This document shows, one piece after another, positions 16,566 to 24,565 of a stretch of DNA of 64,000 nt. How positions within the stretch are numbered: position 1 is the first letter of the stretch; each line of letters starts with the position of its first letter. Under the pieces are notes generated by a model. That model did not search any database, was not told the origin of the DNA, and saw only the letters and a program-made list of their open reading frames with translations. The position numbers and the translations under genes are program-made. The DNA comes from CAKSQF01 sp051868045 (lineage in GTDB: Bacteria; Bacillota; Clostridia; Oscillospirales; CAG-272): the NCBI GenBank assembly GCA_051868045.1, contig JBJDZN010000076.1, positions 71,458-135,457 on the forward strand, read 5' to 3'.

Positions 16566-18140
16566 ATGAATAATGGATATTTTGATAATTTGAGACCAAA
16601 CGGAAATCCGCAGAATGGGGACACTCCTGCAGGACAGAATGGCGAAAACGGGCTAAGTGAGCAAGACATTCAGAACGGTCAGACGGCGCAAAACGGACAA
16701 AACGGGCAAACCGAACAGACTGAGCAGACCGTGCAAAGCGATCCGACTGTAAATCAGCCTGCCGACGGAAGCTATTCTTATAGCGGCTCCGCACTCTCTG
16801 CCTCCCGTGAACAGGTAGGCGGTTACGCTTCGGATCATGCGCAAAGATCCGAATATGAGGTCAGCTACAACAGCCAAAGCCGAACCTACAGCTATACCGG
16901 TGGGTTTGCTGCCGATCAGCAGATGCAAAACGTGAAGCCCCGCAAGAGCCATAAGGGAGCGTGGGTCGGCGTAATGGCACTGATGCTGGTGCTTTCCTGT
17001 ATTGTAGGCGGAGCCTGCGGTTATCTGGTTGCCTCCGGCACCACGGTAAACTCGAACGGCACGACAAACGTCAACCAGCTTTCCCCTGAAGAGATCGTCC
17101 AGAAATATACGACGATAATCGAGAGCACCGCAACCAATCAGACCAATCTGATGACCCAGGCAGCAGAGATTGCCCATAACAGCGTCGTAATCATTGATAC
17201 CTTCATCAGCGAGCAGTATGCGCAGCTCAACCAGCCCTCCGGATCGGGCAGCGGCGTGATCTGGAGCTCGGACGGTTATGTGGTCACCTGCAATCATGTG
17301 GTGGAGAACTCGGCAATTATCAAAGTTACCCTGACCGACGGAAAGAGCTATGTGGCAAAGATTGTGGGAACCGATGCCAAGACCGATCTGGCGGTTCTGA
17401 AGATTGATGCCACCGACAGCGTCCTCTATCCTGCTGTGATCCGGGACGATACGGCATCTCCCTTGGTGCTTGCCGAATCGGTTATCGCCATCGGAAATCC
17501 CCTTGGCGTACTGGGCGGTACGGTAACGGAGGGAATTCTGTCGGCACTGGAGCGCAACATTACCGTTGAAGGAATGTCCATGACCCTGCTTCAGACCTCG
17601 GCATCGGTCAACTCAGGTAACTCCGGCGGCGGACTGTTTGACATTAACGGCGCATTGATCGGAATTGTCAATGCGAAATCCACCGGTGAGGATGTGGAAG
17701 GACTGGGCTTTGCCATTCCGATTTCCACTGTCCGTCAGGTCGCCGGTGAACTGATCACCAACGGCTATGTGACCGGCAGACCCCAGATCGGTGTCAGCGT
17801 GGTCAGCGTCACCAACGAGAACAGCAGTTATATCTTCGGCACCGATTATTACCCTGCGCTGAAGGATTACGCAACCCGTGACAGCGGCTGGGGAAGACTC
17901 TCCGTGGTTGTCGGCGTCTACCTGGTAGACGACAGCAAGGTTATCTATGCTGAAGGCTCGGAACAGCTTGCCTACGGAGATCGGATCACCTATGTGGGCG
18001 GCGTGGAAATTGCCTCTGCTTCGGATATTTCCACTGCACTCAACGATTATGTTGCAGGTCAGACGATTACCGTGACGGCAATCCGTGACCGTTCTCAGAC
18101 GATTACCGTACAGATCGTACTGGGGCAGGCTGGCGCATAA
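16566..18140 (+). CDS. htrA: HtrA/DegP-like membrane-anchored serine protease
   Basis: A 524-residue S1C protease for quality control of exported proteins. Residues 1-130 are cytoplasmic, low-complexity and rich in Asn, Gln, Gly and Thr. A transmembrane helix follows at about 133-157. The protease domain has the catalytic His in TCNHVV, the Asp in KTDLAVLK and the Ser in SGNSGGGLF. A PDZ domain occupies about 415-520. ATG follows GAGGAATAAACC. It is followed 41 bases later by a two-component system, a common pairing in which the kinase senses secretion stress. Confidence 0.93.
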   Translation: MNNGYFDNLRPNGNPQNGDTPAGQNGENGLSEQDIQNGQTAQNGQNGQTEQTEQTVQSDPTVNQPADGSYSYSGSALSASREQVGGYASDHAQRSEYEVSYNSQSRTYSYTGGFAADQQMQNVKPRKSHKGAWVGVMALMLVLSCIVGGACGYLVASGTTVNSNGTTNVNQLSPEEIVQKYTTIIESTATNQTNLMTQAAEIAHNSVVIIDTFISEQYAQLNQPSGSGSGVIWSSDGYVVTCNHVVENSAIIKVTLTDGKSYVAKIVGTDAKTDLAVLKIDATDSVLYPAVIRDDTASPLVLAESVIAIGNPLGVLGGTVTEGILSALERNITVEGMSMTLLQTSASVNSGNSGGGLFDINGALIGIVNAKSTGEDVEGLGFAIPISTVRQVAGELITNGYVTGRPQIGVSVVSVTNENSSYIFGTDYYPALKDYATRDSGWGRLSVVVGVYLVDDSKVIYAEGSEQLAYGDRITYVGGVEIASASDISTALNDYVAGQTITVTAIRDRSQTITVQIVLGQAGA

Positions 18141-18181
18141 AATCAACCGATAACAACCGATAAATGGAAAGGACAACAGAT

Positions 18182-18868
18182 ATGTACCGAATACTGGTTG
18201 TAGACGACGAGGAAATGATCCGGTCCCTGATCCGCAAGTATGCCGAATTTGAAGGGCATACGGTGACAGAGGCGGCAAACGGGATGGAAGCTCTGAACAA
18301 ATTCAAGAACGGAGACTTCCAACTGGTGATCATGGACATCATGATGCCTGTGCTGGACGGATTGTCTGCCTGTCGGGAGATACGAAAGACCTCAGATGTT
18401 CCCATTATCCTCCTCTCCGCAAGAGGGGAGGAGTATGACCGGATCGGCGGATTCCAGCTTGGCGTGGACGATTATGTGGTCAAGCCCTTTTCGCCTAAGG
18501 AGCTGATGCTTCGGGTGGATGCCATCATGAAGCGGGCAGGAAAAGGGGCAAAGGAACCCGCTGAAGAAAAGCGGGATGTCTGGCAGCAGGAGGGTCTTGT
18601 GGTAGACTTCACCGCACGGATAGTGACGGTGGACGGCGTAAAGGCAGATCTGTCTCCCAAGGAGTACGAACTGCTTTTCTACATGATCCGCAATCGGGGC
18701 ATTGCCCTGACCAGAGAGAAGCTGATCTGCGAAGTCTGGGGCTATGATTTTTACGGTGACGATCGGACGCTGGATACCCACATCAAGCTCCTGCGGCACT
18801 CCCTTGGCAAATACAGTAAGCTGATCGTTACACTCAGAGGGGTTGGTTACCGCTTTGATGGAAAGTAA
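18182..18868 (+). CDS. OmpR/PhoB-family response regulator
   Basis: A 228-residue regulator: receiver domain at about 1-115 with the acidic pocket in VVDDEE, phospho-acceptor Asp in LVIMDIMMP, switch Thr/Ser in ILLSARG and Lys in DDYVVKPF; then a winged-helix DNA-binding domain at about 130-228 with ELLFYMIRN and RTLDTHIKLLR. ATG at 18182 follows GGAAAGGA by 8 bases, a better start than the in-frame ATG at 18164, which lies before that site. Its stop overlaps the start of the sensor kinase gene by 11 bases. The 11-base-period repeats at 16501-16518 are a candidate target. Confidence 0.92.
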   Translation: MYRILVVDDEEMIRSLIRKYAEFEGHTVTEAANGMEALNKFKNGDFQLVIMDIMMPVLDGLSACREIRKTSDVPIILLSARGEEYDRIGGFQLGVDDYVVKPFSPKELMLRVDAIMKRAGKGAKEPAEEKRDVWQQEGLVVDFTARIVTVDGVKADLSPKEYELLFYMIRNRGIALTREKLICEVWGYDFYGDDRTLDTHIKLLRHSLGKYSKLIVTLRGVGYRFDGK

Positions 18869-20381
18869 GAAAAAAACGGTGAAAAGCCCCGTCAGACATC
18901 CCCACGGTTATAGCGTTCGGGTGAAAATCTTTTCGGGGTTTCTGATTTTTGTTGTGGTGACGCTCCTGATTCTTCTCCTGTTTCAGGTGGTGCTGCTCCC
19001 TTATCTGTACGGAAACATCAAGATTCGTCAGGTGAAGGAGGGAAGCCGACGGATTGTGGAAGCCGCCAACACCGATGCCTTTTTTACGGTGGGCAAGGAG
19101 GTGGCGGAGGAGTATCAGTTTGAGATCGTCCTGATCAGTGCGGACGCTGCCAGCCGTCTCAAGCTGTCAAATACCGGCTATCCCGAATGCGTGCTGTACG
19201 ATCTGCCCTATTCCGACTGTCAGCAGATTCTGAATCTGACGAAGGAAACGGGCGGCGAAGGACTGTTTTCGGTGCGTCAGACCGAATCCCGCCTTGTTTC
19301 CGATCAGAATCTGACGGTCCAGGAAGGCGAAGAGGTCTATGCCATCGAGAATTACGGAGGATTTCTGGGGACAGACGGCGGTAATGTGATCTATACAACG
19401 GTGTTTACCACGAATTCGGGCGAATACCTGCTGGCGGTCAATGCCTATCTGACGCCCATAGGTGCCACGGCACAGACCCTGTCGGTAATCCTGCTTGCCG
19501 TTGCCATCCTGATGACGCTTCTGGCACTGATCCTGGCAAGTTACATTTCGGGAAGAGTTGCGGGACCCATCGTTCGGATTCATGAGAAGGTGGGAACCTT
19601 CACCGAGGGCAGATATGAGCCCTGTTTCGATGAAAATTCGGGCTATAAAGAGGCAAATGAGCTGTCTGCCACCTTGAATCAGGCGGCAATAGAACTGTCC
19701 AAGGTGGAGAACCTGCGCCGTGAGCTGATCGCCAACGTGTCTCACGATCTGCGGACACCCCTGACCCTGATTGAAGGGTACAGTGAAATGATGCGGGACA
19801 TTCCCGGTGAGGCAACGCCGGAAAATCTCAATGTCATCATAAACGAGGTGGATCGGCTGAATTCGCTGGTCAGCGATCTGCTGGAAACCTCCCGGATACA
19901 GAGCGGAAATGTCAAGCTGCATCCGGAACCGTTCTGCCTGACCGATGAACTGTCAAAACTGCTGGAAACCTATACTGCCCTGACCAAGCGGGATGGCTAT
20001 CAGATCAAAGTGGTGGCAGACCGAAAGGTGAATGTCAATGCCGATCGGTCCCTGATCGTTCGGGCGATTATGAATCTGGTCAACAATGCCATGACCTATA
20101 CCGGACCCGATCGGTCGGTGGTGATCCGACAGCTTCTGCGGGATGACTTTGTCCGCATTGAGGTCAGCGACAGTGGGGAGGGTATTGCCCCCGAACAGCT
20201 GGATCGGATCTGGGACCGCTATTATAAGGTAGACGCCGAGCATAAGCGTGCCGCCAAGGGAACGGGACTGGGACTATCCATCGTCAAATCCATCGTAACC
20301 ATGCACGGCGGAAACTACGGTGTGCGCAGTCGGGTTGGTCAGGGATCCACTTTTTGGATTGAAATCCCACGGATGACATAA
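18858..20381 (+). CDS. Sensor histidine kinase (EnvZ/WalK-like)
   Basis: A 507-residue membrane kinase partnered with the preceding response regulator. It has two transmembrane helices (about residues 22-48 and 203-226) enclosing an extracytoplasmic sensor region of about 155 residues, then a HAMP linker. The H-box is NVSHDLRTPLTL, the N-box NLVNNAMTY and the G-boxes SGEGIAPEQ and GTGLGLSIVK. The ATG at 18858 is inside the regulator gene, so the pair is translationally coupled. Its signal is unknown; the link to htrA suggests misfolded or secreted protein stress. Confidence 0.92.
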   Translation: MESKKKTVKSPVRHPHGYSVRVKIFSGFLIFVVVTLLILLLFQVVLLPYLYGNIKIRQVKEGSRRIVEAANTDAFFTVGKEVAEEYQFEIVLISADAASRLKLSNTGYPECVLYDLPYSDCQQILNLTKETGGEGLFSVRQTESRLVSDQNLTVQEGEEVYAIENYGGFLGTDGGNVIYTTVFTTNSGEYLLAVNAYLTPIGATAQTLSVILLAVAILMTLLALILASYISGRVAGPIVRIHEKVGTFTEGRYEPCFDENSGYKEANELSATLNQAAIELSKVENLRRELIANVSHDLRTPLTLIEGYSEMMRDIPGEATPENLNVIINEVDRLNSLVSDLLETSRIQSGNVKLHPEPFCLTDELSKLLETYTALTKRDGYQIKVVADRKVNVNADRSLIVRAIMNLVNNAMTYTGPDRSVVIRQLLRDDFVRIEVSDSGEGIAPEQLDRIWDRYYKVDAEHKRAAKGTGLGLSIVKSIVTMHGGNYGVRSRVGQGSTFWIEIPRMT

Positions 20382-20396
20382 AATCCGTGGGATTTC
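20361..20396 (+). terminator. 14-base-pair inverted repeat spanning the kinase stop codon
   Basis: A perfect stem pairs 20361-20374 with 20383-20396 around an 8-base loop that contains the last codon and the stop. No T run follows directly on the plus strand, so it may stabilise the 3' end or act as a weak terminator rather than a standard one. Confidence 0.6.
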
Positions 20397-20427
20397 GGTG
20401 CAACCTTTGAATTTTTTGGAAAATCCC

Positions 20428-20461
20428 TTGACAAAGCGGTCAGAATATGTTATACTGACCG
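20428..20461 (+). promoter_or_regulatory. Promoter overlapped by a palindromic operator
   Basis: TTGACA (20428-20433) and TATACT (20451-20456) are 17 bases apart. A perfect 7-base inverted repeat, CGGTCAG (20437-20443) and CTGACCG (20455-20461) with an 11-base centre, covers the spacer and the -10 box. A dimeric repressor bound there would block the polymerase. It drives the leader and two CBS-domain genes downstream. Confidence 0.7.
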
Positions 20462-20616
20462 AAATGGACGAACTCAGAGGTGAACATTCTTTTTGGATAA
20501 CCCGCACTTATGTAGCACGGATCGTTTTTATCAGGTCATGTAGTGTGATGAAAATTCAGGGCAGAGAACTGCAATTGCAAACCGATTGCGTTCGCAGAAG
20601 ACTGCCCCTGGTTTTT
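20462..20616 (+). promoter_or_regulatory. Structured 5' leader ending in an intrinsic terminator (candidate riboswitch/attenuator)
   Basis: The transcript starting near 20463 has a leader of about 190 bases. Its last part folds into a long hairpin: CAGGGCAG (20557-20564) with CTGCCCCTG (20602-20610, one bulged C), and inside it GAAC-t-GCAAT (20566-20575) with ATTGCGTTC (20585-20593). Five T residues follow at 20612-20616, before the gene at 20655. A terminator inside a leader suggests attenuation by a metabolite, ion or protein. I checked the upstream 90 bases against my memory of the M-box, yybP-ykoY, NiCo and T-box consensus sequences and could not assign it. Confidence 0.55.
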
Positions 20617-20654
20617 CGTCGCACTTTTTTGTATTTTTAAGGAGTTGAAATCAT

Positions 20655-21656
20655 ATGGACGGCGACGGTACCGGTCGATTGTATCTGATACTTGTCTTAC
20701 TTATTCTTTCGGGACTGATGTCTGCACTGGAAACGGCTTATTCCTACTGCAACAAAATCCGCATCCGACAGCTTGCGGAAAGCGGAAACAAGCGAGCCAT
20801 CCGCACCGAGAAGATTCTCGACGGATTTGATGATGCCCTGGTTGCCATTCTGATCGGAAACAACCTGTTCAATACCTTGGCGGCATCTACCTGCACCCTG
20901 CTCTGTATTGATCTGTGGGGTGACAGCGGTTCGGTGATCTCCACCATTGTGATCACCGTACTGGTGTATATTCTGGCAGAAACCCTGCCCAAAAACATTT
21001 CCAAGGCAAACGCAGAAAGCGTTTCAATGTTCTTTTCCGGACCCTTCGGGATTTATATGAAGATCATGAAGCCCATCACCCTGCTTTTCACCATGGGAAC
21101 GGGACTGCTCAAAAAGCTGATCAGCCATAAAGTGGATACTCCCATCTACACCGAGGACGAGTTTGAAGACATCGTGGACAATGTCGGTGAAGAGGGGGTA
21201 CTGGAGCCGGAGGAAACCGAAATTGTCCGGAACACCCTGGATTTTTGCGATACCAAGGTGACCGAGATTCTCTGCCCTCCGGAACGCATTCTGTCGGTGT
21301 CTCTGGATATTGACAGAGAGGAACTGAACCAAAAACTGCTGGATTGCGATTATTCCCGACTGCCTGTATGCAGTGAGGAAGGCGGTTATACCGATTTTCT
21401 GCGGGTCAACGATTATCTGATTGCCCGCCTGAGCGATCCGACGGTGGACCCGAAGGACTTTTTGTCGGCACTGATCTATGTTTCGCCCGATACCCGGATC
21501 TCCACCGCATTTGAGGAAATGAAGACGAAAAAATGCCACATGGCGGTGGTTCGCGGTGAGGACCGTCAGGTTCTGGGACTGGTCACCATGGAGGACATAT
21601 TGGAGGAGATCGTCGGCGATATTCCCGTCTCGGCACCTCAGGAGGTGAAGACATGA
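20655..21656 (+). CDS. CNNM/CorC-type (HlyC/CorC family) membrane protein with CBS domains
   Basis: A 333-residue protein. Residues about 1-190 form the DUF21 (CNNM) transmembrane domain with several helices and the motifs SGLMSALETAYS and GNNLFNT. Residues about 200-325 form a CBS pair ending LGLVTMEDILEEIVGDI. It ends there and lacks the C-terminal CorC_HlyC domain that the next gene has. DUF21 proteins are linked to magnesium, cobalt or sodium transport. Start ATG follows TTTAAGGAGTTGAAATC. The stop overlaps the next start by 4 bases. Confidence 0.85.
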   Translation: MDGDGTGRLYLILVLLILSGLMSALETAYSYCNKIRIRQLAESGNKRAIRTEKILDGFDDALVAILIGNNLFNTLAASTCTLLCIDLWGDSGSVISTIVITVLVYILAETLPKNISKANAESVSMFFSGPFGIYMKIMKPITLLFTMGTGLLKKLISHKVDTPIYTEDEFEDIVDNVGEEGVLEPEETEIVRNTLDFCDTKVTEILCPPERILSVSLDIDREELNQKLLDCDYSRLPVCSEEGGYTDFLRVNDYLIARLSDPTVDPKDFLSALIYVSPDTRISTAFEEMKTKKCHMAVVRGEDRQVLGLVTMEDILEEIVGDIPVSAPQEVKT

Positions 21657-22927
21657 AAATCACCCTTGAAATTCTCCTGATTCTGGCATTGCTGGGCTTT
21701 TCCGCCTTCTTCTCCGGGTCAGAAATCACCCTTGCCTATGCCAATAAGATCCGAATCAAAAAGGCGGCGGAGGAGGGAAATCGGCGGGCGGCGGTGGCGC
21801 AGTATATCAGCGACCACTATGCCTCTGCCATTTCGGCGATTCTGCTGGGCAATAATCTGGTGAATCTGTCCACTTCAACCCTTGCTACCCTGATTGCGGC
21901 ATCGCTGATCGCTTCCGAGGGACTGGCGCAGACGGTTGCAACCGTGACGGTTACCGTGCTGCTGCTGATTTTCGGGGAAATCATTCCGAAGGTTATCGGA
22001 ATGGAGTTCTGCGATAAGCTGGTACTGGCGGTGGCACGCCCTATGCGGATCTTCATGAAGCTGTGTTATCCCGTAATCCGACCGATGGAACTGCTGCTGG
22101 ATAAAATGTCGGTGCTGTGGACGCCGAAATCCAATGCTCCCACCGTTACGGCTGAGGAGCTTGTGACCATTGTGGACGAGATGGAGGAGGAAGGCGGCTT
22201 TACCGAGGAAGAGGGCAATCTGATCCGTTCTGCGATTGAGTTCAATGAACTGACCGCCAAGGACATTCTGACTCCCCGTGTGGACATCCTTGCCTATGAT
22301 CTGGAGGATGACATCGGGAAGCTGATTTCCGATAAGGATTTGCTGTCCTATTCCCGATTCCCGGTCTATGAGGGTTCCATGGATAAAATCGTCGGCATCC
22401 TGTCCACCAGAGAGTTTGTCCGTGCCTACCTGACCAAGGGAAAGGACGTGGATGTACGATCCCTGCTGACCCCGCCCATGTATGTGCATATGACCCGGGA
22501 TATTTCGTCGATTCTGCCTGAAATGCGGGAAAACGGCTGCGAAATGGCAGTGGTTCTGGACGAATTCGGCGGAACGCTGGGCATTCTGACTGCCGAAGAC
22601 ATTGTGGAGCAGATCGTCGGAGAAATCTTTGACGAGGGCGACGAGGTGGAGAATGACGTGATCAACCGTGGGAACTATCTGGAGATTGACGGCAGTATGT
22701 CAATTCATGAATTCTTCGACCAGATGGAGCTGGACGAGGAGGAATTCGACAGCGAATACACCACCGTCGGCGGCTTTGTCACCGAAATGCTGGATAAGAT
22801 TCCCGAGGCAGGGGACAGCTTTGAATATGAAAATCTCACCGTCCATGTGACCGAGGTCAAGGATAACCGGGTGGAGAAAATTCTCGTCAAGGTCGGCGAA
22901 AAGCCCGATCCTGATAAAGAGAAATAA
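21653..22927 (+). CDS. CNNM/CorC-type membrane protein with CBS and CorC_HlyC domains
   Basis: A 424-residue paralogue of the preceding protein. It has the DUF21 transmembrane domain (about 1-190, with FFSGSEITLAYANK and GNNLVNLSTST), a CBS pair (about 205-325, with GTLGILTAEDIVEQIVGEI) and the C-terminal CorC_HlyC domain (about 335-415, with TVGGFVTEML). A tandem of a shorter and a longer member suggests a heteromeric transporter. Translation is coupled to the upstream gene by an ATGA overlap, and a strong terminator follows. Confidence 0.88.
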   Translation: MKITLEILLILALLGFSAFFSGSEITLAYANKIRIKKAAEEGNRRAAVAQYISDHYASAISAILLGNNLVNLSTSTLATLIAASLIASEGLAQTVATVTVTVLLLIFGEIIPKVIGMEFCDKLVLAVARPMRIFMKLCYPVIRPMELLLDKMSVLWTPKSNAPTVTAEELVTIVDEMEEEGGFTEEEGNLIRSAIEFNELTAKDILTPRVDILAYDLEDDIGKLISDKDLLSYSRFPVYEGSMDKIVGILSTREFVRAYLTKGKDVDVRSLLTPPMYVHMTRDISSILPEMRENGCEMAVVLDEFGGTLGILTAEDIVEQIVGEIFDEGDEVENDVINRGNYLEIDGSMSIHEFFDQMELDEEEFDSEYTTVGGFVTEMLDKIPEAGDSFEYENLTVHVTEVKDNRVEKILVKVGEKPDPDKEK

Positions 22928-22955
22928 ACGGATGGAAAAGTCCGTTGATAAAAAG

Positions 22956-22992
22956 GGGAGGAAACCGTGTCTGTCGGTTTCCTCCCTTTTTT
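22956..22992 (+). terminator. Intrinsic terminator after the CNNM pair
   Basis: A 12-base-pair stem (GGGAGGAAACCG at 22956-22967, CGGTTTCCTCCC at 22975-22986) followed by six T residues. Confidence 0.95.
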
Positions 22993-23081
22993 GTTGTCCT
23001 TTTATCGCCCGTGAATCATCTGAATCACGGTTTGAGGGGTGTCCCTCCTCCGGATCACGATAGCCGTTGCATTTTTCCGAT

Positions 23082-23555
23082 CTATATCCACTCCACACAA
23101 ATTTCTCCGATTTTCTCGGCGCATACGGTCAGAATGTACGATCCCAAATCGTAGCTTTTGCATTCGTGGGACCGCTCCGGCAGGACAATCGGGATTCCGC
23201 AGCCCAGATACTTCCCGTATGCCTCGAATTCGGTCCAAAGGCGGGTGCAGATGCGGGGGTCGCTTTCGTGACTGCCCAGATACCGAACCATAACCGCCGG
23301 TGAGATGGGACGCACTGCCTGCAAATCCAGCCCGATTTCGGCATTGGACAGCCCGACGGCGACGGCACCCGGGGTGTGGGACAGGCTGAAGTACAGCTCA
23401 TTTCCCGCAAAATAGGGCTTGTTGTAGGCGTTTTTGACGATTTCCGGCAGGGAAGAAAAGCCGAGCTGCTCCAGTCGCTCTCTGAGCAGTCTATGGGCGA
23501 TTTTCGACAGTTCCTTGGCGGACGCATCGGTTTTTCTCAGATAAATCGTGATCAT
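23082..23555 (-). CDS. 4'-phosphopantetheinyl transferase, Sfp-like
   Basis: A 157-residue enzyme of the Sfp superfamily that transfers phosphopantetheine from CoA to a carrier-protein serine. The core reads EIGLDLQ (about residues 73-79) and LWTEFEAYGKYLG (about 105-117), equivalent to GIDIE and WTxxEAxxK. The second metal ligand position, usually Glu in the first motif, is Gln here; the later Glu and Lys are kept. It is short for Sfp (about 220 residues), lacking some N-terminal sequence. It lies 56 bases after rnfD on the same strand and may be in that operon. A candidate substrate, acyl carrier protein, is encoded at 48962-49198. Confidence 0.75.
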   Translation of the reverse strand: MITIYLRKTDASAKELSKIAHRLLRERLEQLGFSSLPEIVKNAYNKPYFAGNELYFSLSHTPGAVAVGLSNAEIGLDLQAVRPISPAVMVRYLGSHESDPRICTRLWTEFEAYGKYLGCGIPIVLPERSHECKSYDLGSYILTVCAEKIGEICVEWI

Positions 23556-23611
23556 AACGGGGTCCTCCGCTTAATGGGGATGTCTTTTTTCTCCCGACTG
23601 TCAGGGCGATT

Positions 23612-24565
23612 TTAACCTCTCTTTGATTGTGCCCGATCCCGGCGGGGATTGCCGCCAAACATGGCGGGGGCAGTCAGTCTGTCGATCAGGGGCGTCAATG
23701 CCGACATCAGAAGAATGGCGGGATAGATACCGTCAAAGCCCAGATAGGCGCGCAAGAGCAGGGCAAGAGCTCCGATCAGTCCGCCATAGATCAGTTTTCC
23801 GAGGAGGGTCAAGGGGGTGTAGATACTTTCGGATGCCACGAAGATGGCTCCGAAAATCAGTCCGCCACTGAAAATCTGCCCGATAATGTAGATGTTGTAG
23901 GCGATGGCGGAGGGGGTGCAAAGAATGGCAACACCGCCGGCGGCAGCGATTACGGCAAGGGGGACCTCCCATGAAAGGTGCCGACGGAGGATCAGATACA
24001 GTCCGCCGATCAGAAGAAGCAGACCGGATACCTCGCCGATTCCGCCGGGAACCCGCCCAAGGATCAGATCCTGAAGGGATTCCTCGGGACTGACTCCCGC
24101 CATCAGCTGATCCAGCGGAGTCCGGATGTGTTCCCCGTCGGTAAGGGCGGCGGGCAGCGTAAAGCCTGCGGAAACCAGCATGGCGAGACTGCACCCGGCG
24201 GCGGTGGGGGATGCAATCCCGGCAAGCAGTCGGCGGAAGAGAATGACGGCGGTAAAATCGGCAAGGAAAAGAAGCCACAGTGCCACGTTGACAGGCATGG
24301 CAAAGGCAATCAGCAGTCCCATCAGGGGGGCGAGAAGATCGGGTCTGATTTTCTTCCTGCGATTTGTCAGAAAGAAAATGAACTGATAGATGAAATCCAG
24401 AAGCAGGGAGAATCCCGCCGAGATGACGGCGAGAATCAAACTGCGCAGTCCGAATTGACAGAATGCCCAAAGGGCGGCGGGAATCAGGGCGATAAAGGTT
24501 TCGACTCTGACGGTTTTGCAGTCCGTCTCCCCGTGAAGGAAGGGATGGGTGAGAGAACTATTCAT
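23612..24565 (-). CDS. rnfD: RnfD-like subunit of ion-translocating electron transport complex
   Basis: A 317-residue multi-helix membrane protein of the NqrB/RnfD family; Rnf couples ferredoxin:NAD oxidoreduction to ion pumping. Helices and the GRVPGGIGEVSGLLLLIGG segment (about 180-198) match RnfD well. The region that normally carries covalently bound FMN reads DGEHIRTPL where the family has DGxSGATPL: the Asp and the attachment Thr are kept but the three residues before the Thr differ. It starts within the end of rnfC (8-base overlap). rnfG, rnfE, rnfA and rnfB do not follow. Confidence 0.82.
   Translation of the reverse strand: MNSSLTHPFLHGETDCKTVRVETFIALIPAALWAFCQFGLRSLILAVISAGFSLLLDFIYQFIFFLTNRRKKIRPDLLAPLMGLLIAFAMPVNVALWLLFLADFTAVILFRRLLAGIASPTAAGCSLAMLVSAGFTLPAALTDGEHIRTPLDQLMAGVSPEESLQDLILGRVPGGIGEVSGLLLLIGGLYLILRRHLSWEVPLAVIAAAGGVAILCTPSAIAYNIYIIGQIFSGGLIFGAIFVASESIYTPLTLLGKLIYGGLIGALALLLRAYLGFDGIYPAILLMSALTPLIDRLTAPAMFGGNPRRDRAQSKRG

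Noticed and set aside
20464..20640. Short frame in the leader of the CNNM operon beginning MDELRGEHSFW
   Set aside because: It would start almost at the transcription start without a ribosome binding site and it runs through the terminator hairpin; the RNA structure explains the region better.
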